From: Bradyrhizobium sp. Arg816
GTDB lineage: Bacteria > Pseudomonadota > Alphaproteobacteria > Rhizobiales > Xanthobacteraceae
Length of the DNA stretch: 64,000 nucleotides
Assembly: GCF_029989365.1 (NCBI RefSeq)
Contig: NZ_JAPRAQ010000002.1
Location: forward strand, 1 to 64,000
Reading direction: 5' to 3'
Of this stretch, positions 10,309 through 22,558 are shown one piece after another. The position numbers and the translations under genes were made by a program. The notes beneath the pieces are model-generated. The model saw only the letters and a list, made by a program, of their open reading frames with translations, did no database searches and was not told the origin of the DNA. Each line of letters begins with the position of its first letter. Position 1 is the first letter of the stretch.

Positions 10309-11517
10309 GTGTCCGTCGGAATGGCAGCCCCTCATGCGCCCTATGCCTGCGACCCCGACCGCAGCCGCGGCCGGCTGGTCGCGGAGCCGCCGAGCCGGAC
10401 CCGCAGCCCGTTCCGGCGGGATTGCGACCGGGTGATCCACTCCACCGCGTTCCGCCGCCTGAAGTACAAGACCCAGGTCTTCGTGTTCCACGAGGGCGAC
10501 CACTACCGCACCCGGCTGACCCATTCGCTGGAGGTGGCGCAGATCGCTCGCGCCCTGGCCCGGCAGCTCGGACTGGACGAGGACCTCACGGAAACGTTGG
10601 CGCTGGCTCATGATCTCGGCCATCCGCCGTTCGGGCACGCCGGCGAGCGGGCGCTGGATGCCTGCCTGAAGGATTTCGGCGGCTTCGACCACAACGCCCA
10701 GACCTTGCGCGTCGTCGCTTCGCTCGAGCATCGCTACCCGGAGTTCGACGGTCTCAACCTGACCTGGGAGTCGCTGGAGGGCATCGTCAAGCACAATGGC
10801 CCGCTGACGGATCGCAGCGGCGCGCCGGTCGGGCCCTATCGTGAGCATGGCATTCCGGTCGGCATCGCCGACTACATCAAGACCTACGATCTCGAATTGT
10901 GGAGCTTCGCCTCGCTGGAGGCACAGGTCGCCGCGATCGCCGACGACATCGCCTATGACGCCCACGACATCGATGACGGTCTGCGCGCCGGCCTGTTCCA
11001 TCTCGATGATCTCAAGGTGATGCCGCTGACGGCGGAGATCATCGCCGAGACCTCAGCGCATTATCCAGATCTCGAAGACGTCAGGCGGGGCGCCGAGCTG
11101 GTGCGCGAGCTGATCTCGCACCTCATCGGTGCAGTGTTTGCGGAGGCGCAGAAGAACCTCGCCTCCGTGAGACCGCAATCGGCCCAGGATGTGCGCCAGC
11201 AGAGCCGGGCGCTGGTCACGTTCCCGGCCGCGGTTGCCGAGGAGGAGGCCGCCATCAAGCGGTTTCTCTATCAGCACATGTACCGCCACAAGCGGGTGAT
11301 GCGGGTGATGGGGGAGGCGGAACAGATCCTGTTCGACCTGTTCGCAAAATACCTGACATCGCCCGGTGAGCTGCCACCGGAATGGCTGCTGGGGGCGGAG
11401 GCGGACAATGAGGGCGACCGGGCCCGCCGGATCGGCAATTTCATTGCCGGAATGACCGACCGTTTCGCCCTGACCGAGCACCAGCGGCTCTTTGACTCGA
11501 CCCCGGATTTGCGTTAG
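10309..11517 (+). CDS. dgt: Deoxyguanosinetriphosphate triphosphohydrolase-like protein
   Basis: 402-aa HD-domain enzyme that hydrolyses dNTPs to deoxynucleoside and tripolyphosphate. The metal-binding HD pattern is visible: [44 protein letters not shown] and later [13 protein letters not shown]. It belongs to the type-2 (bacterial, shorter) subfamily. Start GTG 10309 gives [12 protein letters not shown] 10321 is an alternative. argS follows after 9 nt, so the two are probably co-transcribed. Confidence 0.93.
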   Translation: MSVGMAAPHAPYACDPDRSRGRLVAEPPSRTRSPFRRDCDRVIHSTAFRRLKYKTQVFVFHEGDHYRTRLTHSLEVAQIARALARQLGLDEDLTETLALAHDLGHPPFGHAGERALDACLKDFGGFDHNAQTLRVVASLEHRYPEFDGLNLTWESLEGIVKHNGPLTDRSGAPVGPYREHGIPVGIADYIKTYDLELWSFASLEAQVAAIADDIAYDAHDIDDGLRAGLFHLDDLKVMPLTAEIIAETSAHYPDLEDVRRGAELVRELISHLIGAVFAEAQKNLASVRPQSAQDVRQQSRALVTFPAAVAEEEAAIKRFLYQHMYRHKRVMRVMGEAEQILFDLFAKYLTSPGELPPEWLLGAEADNEGDRARRIGNFIAGMTDRFALTEHQRLFDSTPDLR

Positions 11518-11526
11518 GCGGCGGCC

Positions 11527-13317
11527 ATGCCCGACACATCCTCAGCACTGCACCTGTTCGCCGACGTGCTCGCACGCGTGCACGCCGCCTGCCGCGCGCT
11601 CGCAGCGGACGCCAACTGGCCCGAGGGTATCGATTTCTCGCGCGTGGTGGTCGAGCCGCCGCGCGATGCCTCCCATGGCGACATGGCGACCAACGCCGCC
11701 ATGGTGCTTGCGAAAGAGGCAAAGGCAAAGCCCCGCGACCTCGCCGAGCAGATCGCCGAGCGGCTCCGAGCCGACGCGCTGATTGCCAAGGTCGACGTCG
11801 CCGGTCCCGGCTTCATCAATCTGACGCTGAAGCCGGCCGCCTGGGCCGAGGCGCTGCGGACGGTGCTGCGCGAGGGGGCTGACTACGGCCGCGTCCGCGG
11901 TGGCACCAAGGTCAATGTCGAATACGTCTCGGCGAACCCGACCGGACCGATGCATGTTGGCCATTGCCGCGGCGCCGTGTTCGGCGACGCGCTGGCAAGC
12001 CTGCTCCAGTTCGGTGGCCACGACGTCACCCGCGAATATTACATCAACGATGCTGGCGCCCAGGTCGACGTGCTCGCGCGTTCCGCCTTCCTGCGGTATC
12101 GCGAGGCGCTTGGCGAGGATATCGGCGCGATTCCCGAGGGATTTTATCCCGGCGACTATCTGAAGCCGGTCGGGCAGGCGCTTGCGAAGGAGCACGGCGA
12201 CAAACTGCGCGCGATGAGTGAAGCCGAGTGGTTGCCGATCGCGCGTGCCAAGGCGATCGCGATGATGATGGACGAGATCAGGGACGATCTTGCTGCCCTC
12301 AACATCCGCCACGACGTGTTCTTCTCAGAGCGCTCGCTGATCGAGAGCGGCAACAATAAGGTTGCCGAGACCATCGATTTCCTGCGCGCCAAGGGTGATA
12401 TCTACGAGGGCCGCCTGCCTCCGCCGAAAGGCGCGCCGGTCGAGGACTGGGAAGACCGCGAGCAACTGCTGTTCAAGGCGACGGCTTACGGCGACGACGT
12501 CGATCGTCCGCTGATCAAGTCGGACAATTCCTACACCTACTTCGCCTCCGACATTGCCTATCACAAGAACAAGTTCGACCGCGGCTTTGCCGAGATGATC
12601 GACGTGTGGGGCGCCGACCATGGCGGCTACATCAAGCGCATGCAGGCGGCGGTGAAGGCAACCACCTCCGGTAAGGGGGCGCTCGACGTCAAGATCGTCC
12701 AGCTCGTCAAGCTTCTGCGCAATGGCGAGCCGGTGAAAATGGGTAAGCGAGCCGGTAACTTCGTCACCCTTCGTGAGGTGGTGGACGAAGTCGGCCAGGA
12801 CGCTGTTCGCTTCATGATGCTCTACCGCAAGAACGACGCGGTGCTGGATTTCGACCTCGCCAAGGTTATCGAGCAGTCGCGCGACAACCCGGTGTTCTAC
12901 GTCCAGTACGGCCATGCCCGCGGCCACTCGATCTTCCGCAACGCCCGGGCCGAGGTGTTCCCGGAACTGCCGGAGGATACCGGCAAGCGCATCGCGTGGC
13001 TCGGCGAGTCGGCCGTGGAACGACTGTCGGACCCGGTCGAGCTCGAGCTGCTCAAGCGCCTCGCAATTTTTCCTCGCATGCTGGAGGCCGCCGCAGCAGC
13101 CCATGAGCCGCACCGAATTGCCTTCTATCTCTATGACTTAGCGAGCGAATTTCACGCGCTTTGGACGAAGGGGCGCGATTTGCCCTATTTACGCTTCATT
13201 ATCAATAATGATGCAGATCTTACAAAGGCGCGACTGGCCATGGTCCAGGGCGTCGTCTCTGTCCTGGCATCGGGCCTCGCCATCCTCGGCGTCCATGCTC
13301 CGGACGAGATGCGGTAG
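11527..13317 (+). CDS. argS: Arginyl-tRNA synthetase
   Basis: Class I aminoacyl-tRNA synthetase charging tRNA-Arg, 596 aa. The HIGH signature appears as HVGH at 143-146 within [18 protein letters not shown]; the KMSK-like loop is KMGK at about 404. An N-terminal Arg-tRNA-synthetase additional domain and C-terminal DALR anticodon-binding helices are recognisable. ATG 11527 follows dgt by 9 nt. Confidence 0.97.
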   Translation: MPDTSSALHLFADVLARVHAACRALAADANWPEGIDFSRVVVEPPRDASHGDMATNAAMVLAKEAKAKPRDLAEQIAERLRADALIAKVDVAGPGFINLTLKPAAWAEALRTVLREGADYGRVRGGTKVNVEYVSANPTGPMHVGHCRGAVFGDALASLLQFGGHDVTREYYINDAGAQVDVLARSAFLRYREALGEDIGAIPEGFYPGDYLKPVGQALAKEHGDKLRAMSEAEWLPIARAKAIAMMMDEIRDDLAALNIRHDVFFSERSLIESGNNKVAETIDFLRAKGDIYEGRLPPPKGAPVEDWEDREQLLFKATAYGDDVDRPLIKSDNSYTYFASDIAYHKNKFDRGFAEMIDVWGADHGGYIKRMQAAVKATTSGKGALDVKIVQLVKLLRNGEPVKMGKRAGNFVTLREVVDEVGQDAVRFMMLYRKNDAVLDFDLAKVIEQSRDNPVFYVQYGHARGHSIFRNARAEVFPELPEDTGKRIAWLGESAVERLSDPVELELLKRLAIFPRMLEAAAAAHEPHRIAFYLYDLASEFHALWTKGRDLPYLRFIINNDADLTKARLAMVQGVVSVLASGLAILGVHAPDEMR

Positions 13318-13458
13318 TTTGGGGCGAACTACTTAAGGGGAATTTTGGGGGGAACCGGCAGAAGCCGGACCGCTTAGACTTGGTTGAATGCCTTGTGGGT
13401 CGAAAGCCGCGCCTTGGTCGAGGGGCGCGCGGCTTTCCCGAAGGGACGCATCATCACG

Positions 13459-15045
13459 ATGGCCGAACGATATCAGGACAGAACGTTTCCTTCCGATGGC
13501 TATGGTCGCGCTAGCGATCAGCATGGGAAGGCGGACAACGATCCCTTGGCCGAACTCGCCCGCCTGATCGGACAGACCGATCCATTCGCTGCGCAGGGGC
13601 GACCGAGCACGCAGCCGCCGGCACCGCCAGCCCAGAGCTATCAGGACCACGACTATCCGCAGGACTATGCCGAGCAGGCTCCGCCGGCGGTTCCGCCCGG
13701 ACCGCCCTCATGGATGCGGCGCGCCAACGTGCAGCCGCAGCCGGCGCCCGAGCCCGACTATCCCGTTTCCGTGAACCCGGTTCATCCATTGCACCGCTAT
13801 TCAGCCCAGCCGACCGCGCCCGAGCCTGATTTCCATCAGCCGCAGGCCTATCAGGACCACGCTTACCAGGATCAGGCCCATCAAGCGCAGGCCCATCAGG
13901 ATCAGGCCCATCAGGGCCGCGCTCAGCAGCAGCATGATCAGGCCTACCAGGAGCAAGCCTATCAGGAGCCGCATCAGCCACCCGATCCGGCGCGCTACGA
14001 CGACGCGCTCTATGGACGGCTGGAGGGTGGCGAGCAGGATTATCAGCGCGATCCCGCCTATCCGGACGATCCTTACGCGTTCCAGAGCGACTATCCCGAG
14101 GCCGATCTCGACGAGCCGAAGAAGCCGCGCGGCGGCATGATGACGGTCGCGGCGATCCTCGCGCTTGCCGTGGTCGGCACTGGCGCGGCCTTCGCCTACA
14201 AGACCTATGTCGGTTCGCCCCGCAGCGGCGAGCCGCCGATCATCAAGGCTGACAACACGCCGACCAAGATCGTGCCGGCGCCGACCGACTCCTCGGCCAA
14301 GGTGCCGGATCGCATGGCGAGCGGCGACGGCTCCGAGAAGATCGTGCCGCGCGAAGAGGCGCCTGTCGACGTCGCTGCCAAGGCGGGCGGCCCGCGCGTG
14401 GTCTTCCCGCCGCTGAATCAGAACGCGAACCCGCCGTCGGTGGCGAGCGTCGCGCCTTCCACGATCCCGCCGCCAAGCGCGGGTCCAATCCCGAGCAACG
14501 GCACGCTGCCGGCCAACACGCCGCGCTCGATCAGGACTGTGGCCGTGAGGGGCGATCAGACCGATAGCACCACGCCGCAATCCGCAGCCGCCAAGCCGAC
14601 GGCAGCCGCGCCGAAGCCCGTTGCCGTGCCCGCCGCGCCGCCTGCGCCGCGCAATCCGCCGTCTTCGGCCAATGCCAGTGCCAACCAGCCGCTCTCGCTT
14701 GCACCGCAATCGACGCCGGTTGCGGAGGTGCCGCAGCGGATGGCTGCGACCAACCCGACGCAACTCACGCCCGCCACCAATGGTGGTGGCGGCTACGTCG
14801 TGCAGGTCTCCTCGCAGCAGAGCGAGGACAGCGCGGCCGCGTCCTACCGGGTGCTTCAGAGCAAATATGGCAGCGTGCTTGGATCGCGCTCGCCGGTGAT
14901 CAAGCGGGTCGATCTGACCGACAAGGGCAAGGGGGTCGTCTATCGCGCCTTCGCCGGACCCTATGGTTCGGCCGAGGAAGCGACGCAGGCTTGCAACAGC
15001 CTGAAGTCCGCTGGCCTGTCCGCCTGCTTCGTCCAGAGGAATTAA
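13459..15045 (+). CDS. SPOR-domain membrane protein
   Basis: 528 aa, single transmembrane helix (MMTVAAILALAVVGTGAAFA, about residues 227-246), giving a cytoplasmic N-terminus and a long Pro/Ala-rich periplasmic linker ending in a SPOR domain (about 445-528, starting GGYVVQVSSQQSEDSAAASY). SPOR domains bind glycan strands stripped of peptides at division septa. The N-terminal part has a Gln/His/Tyr-rich low-complexity run. I chose ATG 13459 over an upstream TTG (13384). Located between argS and nagZ, the usual alphaproteobacterial position. Confidence 0.85.
   Translation: MAERYQDRTFPSDGYGRASDQHGKADNDPLAELARLIGQTDPFAAQGRPSTQPPAPPAQSYQDHDYPQDYAEQAPPAVPPGPPSWMRRANVQPQPAPEPDYPVSVNPVHPLHRYSAQPTAPEPDFHQPQAYQDHAYQDQAHQAQAHQDQAHQGRAQQQHDQAYQEQAYQEPHQPPDPARYDDALYGRLEGGEQDYQRDPAYPDDPYAFQSDYPEADLDEPKKPRGGMMTVAAILALAVVGTGAAFAYKTYVGSPRSGEPPIIKADNTPTKIVPAPTDSSAKVPDRMASGDGSEKIVPREEAPVDVAAKAGGPRVVFPPLNQNANPPSVASVAPSTIPPPSAGPIPSNGTLPANTPRSIRTVAVRGDQTDSTTPQSAAAKPTAAAPKPVAVPAAPPAPRNPPSSANASANQPLSLAPQSTPVAEVPQRMAATNPTQLTPATNGGGGYVVQVSSQQSEDSAAASYRVLQSKYGSVLGSRSPVIKRVDLTDKGKGVVYRAFAGPYGSAEEATQACNSLKSAGLSACFVQRN
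13837..13980 (+). repeat. Gln-rich degenerate tandem repeat within the SPOR gene
   Basis: Codes for an irregular series of units such as AYQDH, AYQDQ, AHQAQ, AHQDQ, AHQGR, AYQEQ, AYQEP, built from 15-bp steps around (C/T)A(T/C)CAGGA. The copies are imperfect. This is likely to be a length-variable linker. Confidence 0.7.
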
Positions 15046-15091
15046 CGGCCGTTTCCTTGACCCCCTCGCGGGGCAGGGTTAATCGGCCGTT

Positions 15092-16120
15092 ATGAGCACG
15101 CGGGCCTTCATTACCGGTGTATCCGGAACGGAACTAACCGCCGCCGAGCGGGAGTTTATCCGTGCCGAACGCCCATGGGGCTTCATCCTCTTCAAGCGCA
15201 ATGTCGCGACGCCGGCTCAAGTCGCTGCGCTGGTTGCGGAATTGCGGTCGGTTGCGGACGCGGCTGACGCGCCTGTCCTGATTGACCAGGAGGGGGGCCG
15301 GGTGCAGCGGCTGGGCCCGCCGCACTGGCCGGTCTATCCGCCGGGCGCGATTTTCTCGACCTTGTACGACGCTGATTCGGTCCTTGGATTGGCGGCTGCG
15401 CGCCTCAGCGCCCGGCTGATTGCGTCGGATCTCACCGATCTCGGCATTACCGTGGATTGCCTGCCGCTGGCTGACGTGCCGGTGCCGGGGGCCGATGGCG
15501 TCATTGGGAACAGGGCTTACGGCACTGAGCCGGGCAAGGTCGCCGCGATCGCGCGCGCGGTCACCGAGGGCCTGGAGCAGGGCGGCGTGCTGCCCGTTCT
15601 CAAGCACATTCCCGGTCATGGACGCGCCACCGCCGACACCCATTTCAAGCTGCCGACGGTCGATGCCCCGAGGGACGAACTCGACCGGACCGACTTTGCG
15701 GCGTTCAAGCCGTTGGCCGACCTGCCGATGGCCATGACTGCACATGTTGTGTTTAGCGCGGTCGACCCCGCCCATCCGGCGACGACTTCTGCGACAATGA
15801 TCACTCAGGTGATTCGCGGCGTGATCGGGTTCCAGGGTTTGTTAATGAGTGATGACGTGTCGATGAACGCGCTGTCGGGGAATATCGCCGAACGGACCCG
15901 CGCCATCTTCGCGGCCGGCTGCGACATGGCCCTGCATTGCAACGGCAACATCGAGGAGATGCGCGAGGTCGCCGGCCAGACACCTGAGCTGTCCGGCACG
16001 GCGCTGGCGCGGGCGAAGGCCGCACTTGCGTCGCGCAAGGCACCGCAGCGGTTCGACCGGGCGGCCGCACGCGCCGAACTGGACGCATTGATCGCACGGG
16101 CAAACACGGCATCCGCATGA
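15092..16120 (+). CDS. nagZ: Beta-N-acetylhexosaminidase (GH3)
   Basis: Removes N-acetylglucosamine from 1,6-anhydro-muropeptides during cytoplasmic cell-wall recycling; its products can control beta-lactamase induction. 342 aa, GH3. The signature KHIPGHG starts at K171 (His176 region is the acid/base loop) and the nucleophile Asp is in MSDDVSM (254-255). No signal peptide, as expected for NagZ. The stop overlaps scpA by 4 nt (ATGA). Confidence 0.95.
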   Translation: MSTRAFITGVSGTELTAAEREFIRAERPWGFILFKRNVATPAQVAALVAELRSVADAADAPVLIDQEGGRVQRLGPPHWPVYPPGAIFSTLYDADSVLGLAAARLSARLIASDLTDLGITVDCLPLADVPVPGADGVIGNRAYGTEPGKVAAIARAVTEGLEQGGVLPVLKHIPGHGRATADTHFKLPTVDAPRDELDRTDFAAFKPLADLPMAMTAHVVFSAVDPAHPATTSATMITQVIRGVIGFQGLLMSDDVSMNALSGNIAERTRAIFAAGCDMALHCNGNIEEMREVAGQTPELSGTALARAKAALASRKAPQRFDRAAARAELDALIARANTASA

Positions 16121-16956
16121 CCGCAGAAATCCTATCGTTTGAAACCGGGCGGCCTGCAGAGCTCGCCGAGGGTGAGCCGGCGCTGGTCGTGGACGTCGAG
16201 GGCTATGAGGGCCCGCTCGACCTGCTGCTCGCGCTGGCGCGGCAGCAGAAGGTCGATCTCGCCAAGATCTCGATCCTGGCGTTGGCCGACCAGTACCTCC
16301 ACTTCATCGAAGCCGCGCGAAAGATCCGGCTTGAGCTTGCCGCCGATTACCTCGTGATGGCGGCTTGGCTCGCCTTCCTGAAGTCGCGCCTATTGCTGCC
16401 GGAGCCGCCGAGTGCGGAAGGCCCGAGCGCCGAAGAGATGGCGACCGCACTCGCCAACCGCCTGCGCCGGCTGGAAGCCATTCGCGAAGCCGCCAACCGG
16501 CTGATGAACCGGCAGCAATTGCTGCGCGACATCTTCCCGCGCGGCGAGCCCGAGCAGATCGCCGAGATCAAGCACCCGAAATACACCGCGACGCTGTACG
16601 ACCTGCTCACTGCCTATGCCGCGCAGCGCCAGTCGCGCGTGCTGGCGAGCGTGCATCTGGCCAAGCGCACGGTGTGGTCGCTCGCCGAGGCGCGCGCCAC
16701 GCTGGAGCGGCTGGTCGGCAGCATCAGCGAACAGGACGACTGGGGCGTTCTCGACGACTTCCTGGTCCGCCACGTCGCCGATCCGACGCAGCGCGCGACG
16801 GTGTTCGCTTCGAGCTTTGCCGCCGCGCTCGAGCTGGTGCGCGAAGGTCAGCTCGAGCTGAACCAGAAAGAGGCGTTCGCGCCGATCTATTTCCGGAAGG
16901 GGCGCCCGAAACCGGTCGTGGACGCAGCTCCTGCGCCTGATGCGCCGGTCGGTTAA
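16117..16956 (+). CDS. scpA: Segregation and condensation protein A
   Basis: Kleisin subunit that bridges the SMC dimer in chromosome condensation, 279 aa. Visible features: the N-terminal YEGPLDLLLALARQQKVDLAKI motif of ScpA, a central acidic linker and a C-terminal winged-helix ending VREGQLELNQKEAFAPIYF. Translationally coupled to nagZ by an ATGA overlap and followed by scpB. Confidence 0.95.
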   Translation: MTAEILSFETGRPAELAEGEPALVVDVEGYEGPLDLLLALARQQKVDLAKISILALADQYLHFIEAARKIRLELAADYLVMAAWLAFLKSRLLLPEPPSAEGPSAEEMATALANRLRRLEAIREAANRLMNRQQLLRDIFPRGEPEQIAEIKHPKYTATLYDLLTAYAAQRQSRVLASVHLAKRTVWSLAEARATLERLVGSISEQDDWGVLDDFLVRHVADPTQRATVFASSFAAALELVREGQLELNQKEAFAPIYFRKGRPKPVVDAAPAPDAPVG

Positions 16957-16977
16957 GTGCAAGAAGGAGAAGCTGCC

Positions 16978-17727
16978 ATGGCAAGCCTGGCTGAAGTGCG
17001 GGTAGAAGAGGCCGAGCCGATGGAGAACGAGTCCCAGGCACGTCCTGAAGAGCTGCGGCTGCTGGAAGCGCTGCTGTTTGCTTCGAATGAACCGCTGGAC
17101 ACCGCGACGCTGGCCAAGCGCATGCCTGATGGCGTTGACGTCAAGGCCGCGCTCGAACAGCTCCAGGCAGACTATGCCTTGCGCGGCGTCAATCTCGTGC
17201 GTGTCGCCAACAAATGGACCTTCCGCACCGCCGGCGATCTCGCCTGGCTGATGACGCGGGAGAGCACCGAGACCCGCCGCCTGTCGCGTGCCGCGATCGA
17301 GGTACTGGCGATCATTGCCTATCACCAGCCGGTGACGCGCGCCGAGATCGAAGAGATCCGCGGCGTCGTCACCTCGAAAGGCACGCTCGACGTGCTGCTG
17401 GAAACCGGCTGGATCAAGCCGCGCGGTCGTCGCAAGACGCCCGGCCGCCCCTTGACCTTCGGAACCACCGAGGACTTCCTGTCGCAGTTCACCCTGGAAC
17501 AGCTTGGCGATCTGCCGGGCCTGGAAGAGCTGAAGGGCACGGGCCTGCTGGATTCGCGCCTGCCGACTGGATTCAGCGTGCCGACCCCGTCGGATGACCC
17601 GCAGCTGCGCGAGGACGAGGATCCGCTGGAACCGGGCGAGGACCTGGATCTGGCGCTGGCGCCTGCGGTCGAGCCCGAGACGCCGGAAGGCGGCAATGAG
17701 GGCGGCGAGGGTGGCAGCGAGGACTGA
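16978..17727 (+). CDS. scpB: Segregation and condensation protein B
   Basis: Partner of ScpA in the SMC-ScpAB complex. 249 aa from ATG 16978, chosen because AAGGAG lies 8 nt upstream; GTG 16957 is in frame but poor. Two winged-helix domains are recognisable: EALLFASNEPLDTATLAKRM and the central AAIEVLAIIAYHQPVTRAEI plus TFGTTEDFLSQFTL. The C-terminal tail is acidic and low-complexity. Confidence 0.95.
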   Translation: MASLAEVRVEEAEPMENESQARPEELRLLEALLFASNEPLDTATLAKRMPDGVDVKAALEQLQADYALRGVNLVRVANKWTFRTAGDLAWLMTRESTETRRLSRAAIEVLAIIAYHQPVTRAEIEEIRGVVTSKGTLDVLLETGWIKPRGRRKTPGRPLTFGTTEDFLSQFTLEQLGDLPGLEELKGTGLLDSRLPTGFSVPTPSDDPQLREDEDPLEPGEDLDLALAPAVEPETPEGGNEGGEGGSED

Positions 17728-17783
17728 CGTCCCGGCCGTTAAGAGAGGCCCCCTGCGACCAGTTAACACTGGCAAGATTACGT

Positions 17784-17806
17784 AGCGCCAACAGCGAATT
17801 GGCGCT
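17784..17806 (+). terminator. Hairpin after scpB
   Basis: AGCGCCAA (17784-17791) pairs with TTGGCGCT (17799-17806), an 8-bp perfect stem with a 7-nt loop. A T-rich stretch follows around 17811-17824. It could end the nagZ-scpAB transcript before tatA. Confidence 0.4.
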
Positions 17807-17895
17807 GCCTTGGTCCTTGTTTTTGAGGCCTGCCGCGCCTAGGTTTCGGGAAGATCGGCCGGGTCCCCGGCCAAGTGTGTTTGGAGGGTTGCAGG

Positions 17896-18132
17896 ATGGG
17901 TTCGCTTAGCATTTGGCACTGGATCCTGGTGATCGCAGTCGTCCTGCTGCTGTTCGGCCGCGGCAAGATTTCGGATCTGATGGGCGACGTGGCGCAGGGC
18001 ATCAAGGCCTTCAAGAAGGGCATGCAGGACGACGACAAGGTCGCCGACAAGCCTGAGCCGGCCAAGTCGATAGAGCACAACACCGCGCCGCCGACCGCGG
18101 CCCGGTCCGACGTCGGCAGCAAGGCCGTCTGA
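17896..18132 (+). CDS. tatA: Sec-independent translocase subunit TatA
   Basis: Forms the protein-conducting part of the twin-arginine translocase in the inner membrane. 78 aa from ATG 17896 with GGAG upstream. Short N-terminal membrane helix ([14 protein letters not shown]), the FGRGK hinge, then an amphipathic helix ([19 protein letters not shown]) and a charged tail. First gene of tatABC. Confidence 0.95.
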   Translation: MGSLSIWHWILVIAVVLLLFGRGKISDLMGDVAQGIKAFKKGMQDDDKVADKPEPAKSIEHNTAPPTAARSDVGSKAV

Positions 18133-18218
18133 GCAGGCGTACGCGAGACGCGGGTGACGGCGCCGATCCTAAGCGCGAAGGATTGGGCCGGTCGCGGCTG
18201 GCGTGAACGGAAGACCTC

Positions 18219-18781
18219 ATGTTCGACATCGGGTGGAGTGAACTGGTCCTGATCGGGGTCGTGGCCCTGGTCGCCATCGGCCCGAAAGAGCTGCCGGGCG
18301 TGCTGCGCATGGTCGGGCAGTGGATGGGCAAGGCCCGCAAGATGGCTGCCGAATTCCAGGGCCAATTCCAGGAAGCGATGCGCGAGGCCGAAATGGCCGA
18401 CCTCAAGAAGAGCTTCGACGAGGTCAAGGAAGCCGCTTCCGGCTTTGCCGGCAACAACCTGATGACCTCGCTCCAGAAGGATGTCAGCGACGCGCTCCGC
18501 GTCGATGCGCTGGACAAGCCGGCCGAAACCTCCACGACCTCGGCCGTCGAAACGCCGGCGACTTCAAGCGAAACGCCGGCGATTGCAAGTGAAGCGCTGG
18601 CGATTTCAAGCGAAACGCCGGCGACACCGACCACGCCGGAGGCGCCGACGCCCGAGACCTTCGTGGAGGCCGAGGCGCATGCGGCCGTGAACGAGCCGCT
18701 CGCGATCACCCGCGAGGTCGAGCAGGCTCAGGTCATGCAAGACACTGCGCCATCCGAGGCGATCAAGGACGTCAAAGCGTC

Positions 18782-18785
<4 letters not shown>
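18219..18785 (+). CDS. tatB: Sec-independent translocase subunit TatB
   Basis: With TatC forms the receptor for twin-arginine signals. 188 aa: N-terminal helix [19 protein letters not shown] followed by the GPKELP hinge, then an amphipathic helix and a long, poorly conserved C-terminal tail. The tail holds four 7-residue repeats (110-137). Its stop overlaps the tatC start by 4 nt. Confidence 0.95.
18546..18629 (+). repeat. Four 21-bp tandem repeats in tatB
   Basis: Four successive 21-bp units encode [21 protein letters not shown] and SETPATP in the TatB tail. They keep the reading frame, so copy number could vary without inactivating the gene. Confidence 0.75.
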
Positions 18786-21122
<2,337 letters not shown>

Positions 21123-21232
21123 CGCGTTTTCGAGCGAAGTCGATACCGGTTCGCGTCAAGAAAACACCTCAAACAAGATAAAAATCTGGACTCACGTTCC
21201 GATTCTATCGGAACGGGAGTTCAGGGCGTGCT
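21123..21232. repeat. Dispersed intergenic repeat with hairpin after serS
   Basis: Starts CGCGTTTTCGAGCGAAGTC and ends with a hairpin (GTTCCGAT 21196-21203, loop TCT, ATCGGAAC 21207-21214, extendable by outer CTGGACTC/GAGTTCAG arms). I recognise this type of element from many Bradyrhizobium and related intergenic regions. It may serve as the serS transcript end. Confidence 0.55.
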
Positions 21233-21319
21233 GCCCGGCTGTCACGCAGAAACGTTTGGTTGCGAAGATCGGGCGGCTGGTTATTCTGCCGGCCACCCGA
21301 CAACACGAACTCACTGTTC

Positions 21320-21682
21320 ATGGCCTTGCACCGCGACATCTTCTGGGTCGGCAGACAATGGGCGGTGACAGGTGCCGGTATCCAGGCTGTCGATCAGCGT
21401 CTGCGTGGTGTGCTCGACATCGCGATCGCGCGGCTCTGGGATGACGATCTCGTGTGCAGCCGGCGGGCCAAGCCCGGCGTGAATGCTGCGGATTTCGACA
21501 AGGCGCTGACCGTGGCGCGCGAACGCTTTCCGCAGACGCCGGAGCCGGACCCGATCCTCGCGCATATGAAGGCGCTCGGGGTGATCGAGGCCCCGGTCGT
21601 GAGCCTGGTGGTGCCGGCGATGAAGCTGCGTGCGGAAGGCAGGCTCGCGCGCTTCCTGCCGCAATGGCGGATCCGCAGGTAG
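21320..21682 (+). CDS. Conserved hypothetical protein
   Basis: 120 aa from ATG 21320; no named domain recognised. No signal peptide or membrane helix. The sequence (MALHRDIFWVGRQWAV...) is rich in Arg, Trp and Ala and looks globular. It sits between serS and surE on the same strand. The high-GC third-position pattern supports coding, and the shadow frames are less regular. Function unknown. Confidence 0.65.
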   Translation: MALHRDIFWVGRQWAVTGAGIQAVDQRLRGVLDIAIARLWDDDLVCSRRAKPGVNAADFDKALTVARERFPQTPEPDPILAHMKALGVIEAPVVSLVVPAMKLRAEGRLARFLPQWRIRR

Positions 21683-21787
21683 CAGGACCAGGCCGGGAAC
21701 CCGCCGCCGGCCCCAGTCGGCCGGTTTGCCTGATCGGCCCCGGCCGGATAAGACGGTTCAGACCCGCTTCAGGAATCGACCCCCGGC

Positions 21788-22555
21788 ATGCGCATTCTCT
21801 GCACCAATGACGACGGCATTCACGCCCCCGGCCTCAAGGTCGTGGAGGAGATCGCACGTGCATTGTCCGACGACGTCTGGGTCGTGGCGCCCGAACTCGA
21901 CCAGTCCGGCGTGTCGCATTCGCTCTCGCTGAACGATCCGCTGCGCCTGCGCGAGGTCGGACGAAACCACTTCGCGGTGCGCGGCACGCCGACCGACTGC
22001 GTCATCATGGGCGCGCGCCATATCCTCGGCACCAAGCCACCGGACCTCGTACTGTCCGGCGTCAACAAGGGCCGCAACGTCGCCGAGGACGTGGTCTATT
22101 CCGGCACCATCGCCGGCGCGCTGGAGGGCACCATCCTGGGGCTGCCGTCTTTCGCCCTGTCGCAGGAGTTCAGCGTCGAGACGCGCGAGCACCCGCTTTG
22201 GGACACCGCGCTCAAATTCGGACCCGACATCCTGCGCAAGGTGATCGCCGCCGGCATCCCGAAGGACACCGTCATCAACGTCAATTTCCCGGCCTGTACG
22301 CCGGAAGAGGTGCTCGGCATTCGCGTCACGCGCCAGGGCAAGCGCAATCTCGGCTTCCTCAGGATCGACGAGCGCAGGGACGGCCGCAACAATCCCTATT
22401 TCTGGATCGGCTTCGAGCGTGCCGCGATGATGGATACGCCTGCCGAAGGCACCGATCTGGCGGCGCTGCGCGAGCGTTATGTCTCCGTTACGCCGCTCCG
22501 GCTCGACCGCACCAATGAGGCGTTTTCCGAAGCGCTGAGCGCGACGCTGAAGTAA
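21788..22555 (+). CDS. surE: 5'-nucleotidase SurE
   Basis: Metal-dependent nucleoside monophosphate phosphatase, cytoplasmic, 255 aa. The N-terminal ILCTNDDGIHAPG carries the metal-binding Asp pair; QSGVSHSLSLN and SGVNKGRNVAEDVVYSGTI (Asn ligand) are the other signatures. In many bacteria surE lies directly before pcm; here a convergent response-regulator gene intervenes. Confidence 0.96.
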   Translation: MRILCTNDDGIHAPGLKVVEEIARALSDDVWVVAPELDQSGVSHSLSLNDPLRLREVGRNHFAVRGTPTDCVIMGARHILGTKPPDLVLSGVNKGRNVAEDVVYSGTIAGALEGTILGLPSFALSQEFSVETREHPLWDTALKFGPDILRKVIAAGIPKDTVINVNFPACTPEEVLGIRVTRQGKRNLGFLRIDERRDGRNNPYFWIGFERAAMMDTPAEGTDLAALRERYVSVTPLRLDRTNEAFSEALSATLK

Positions 22556-22558
22556 TCG

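Noticed and set aside
13837-13980. CRISPR-like array
   Set aside because: The repeats are short, in frame, contiguous without spacers, and encode a low-complexity protein segment.
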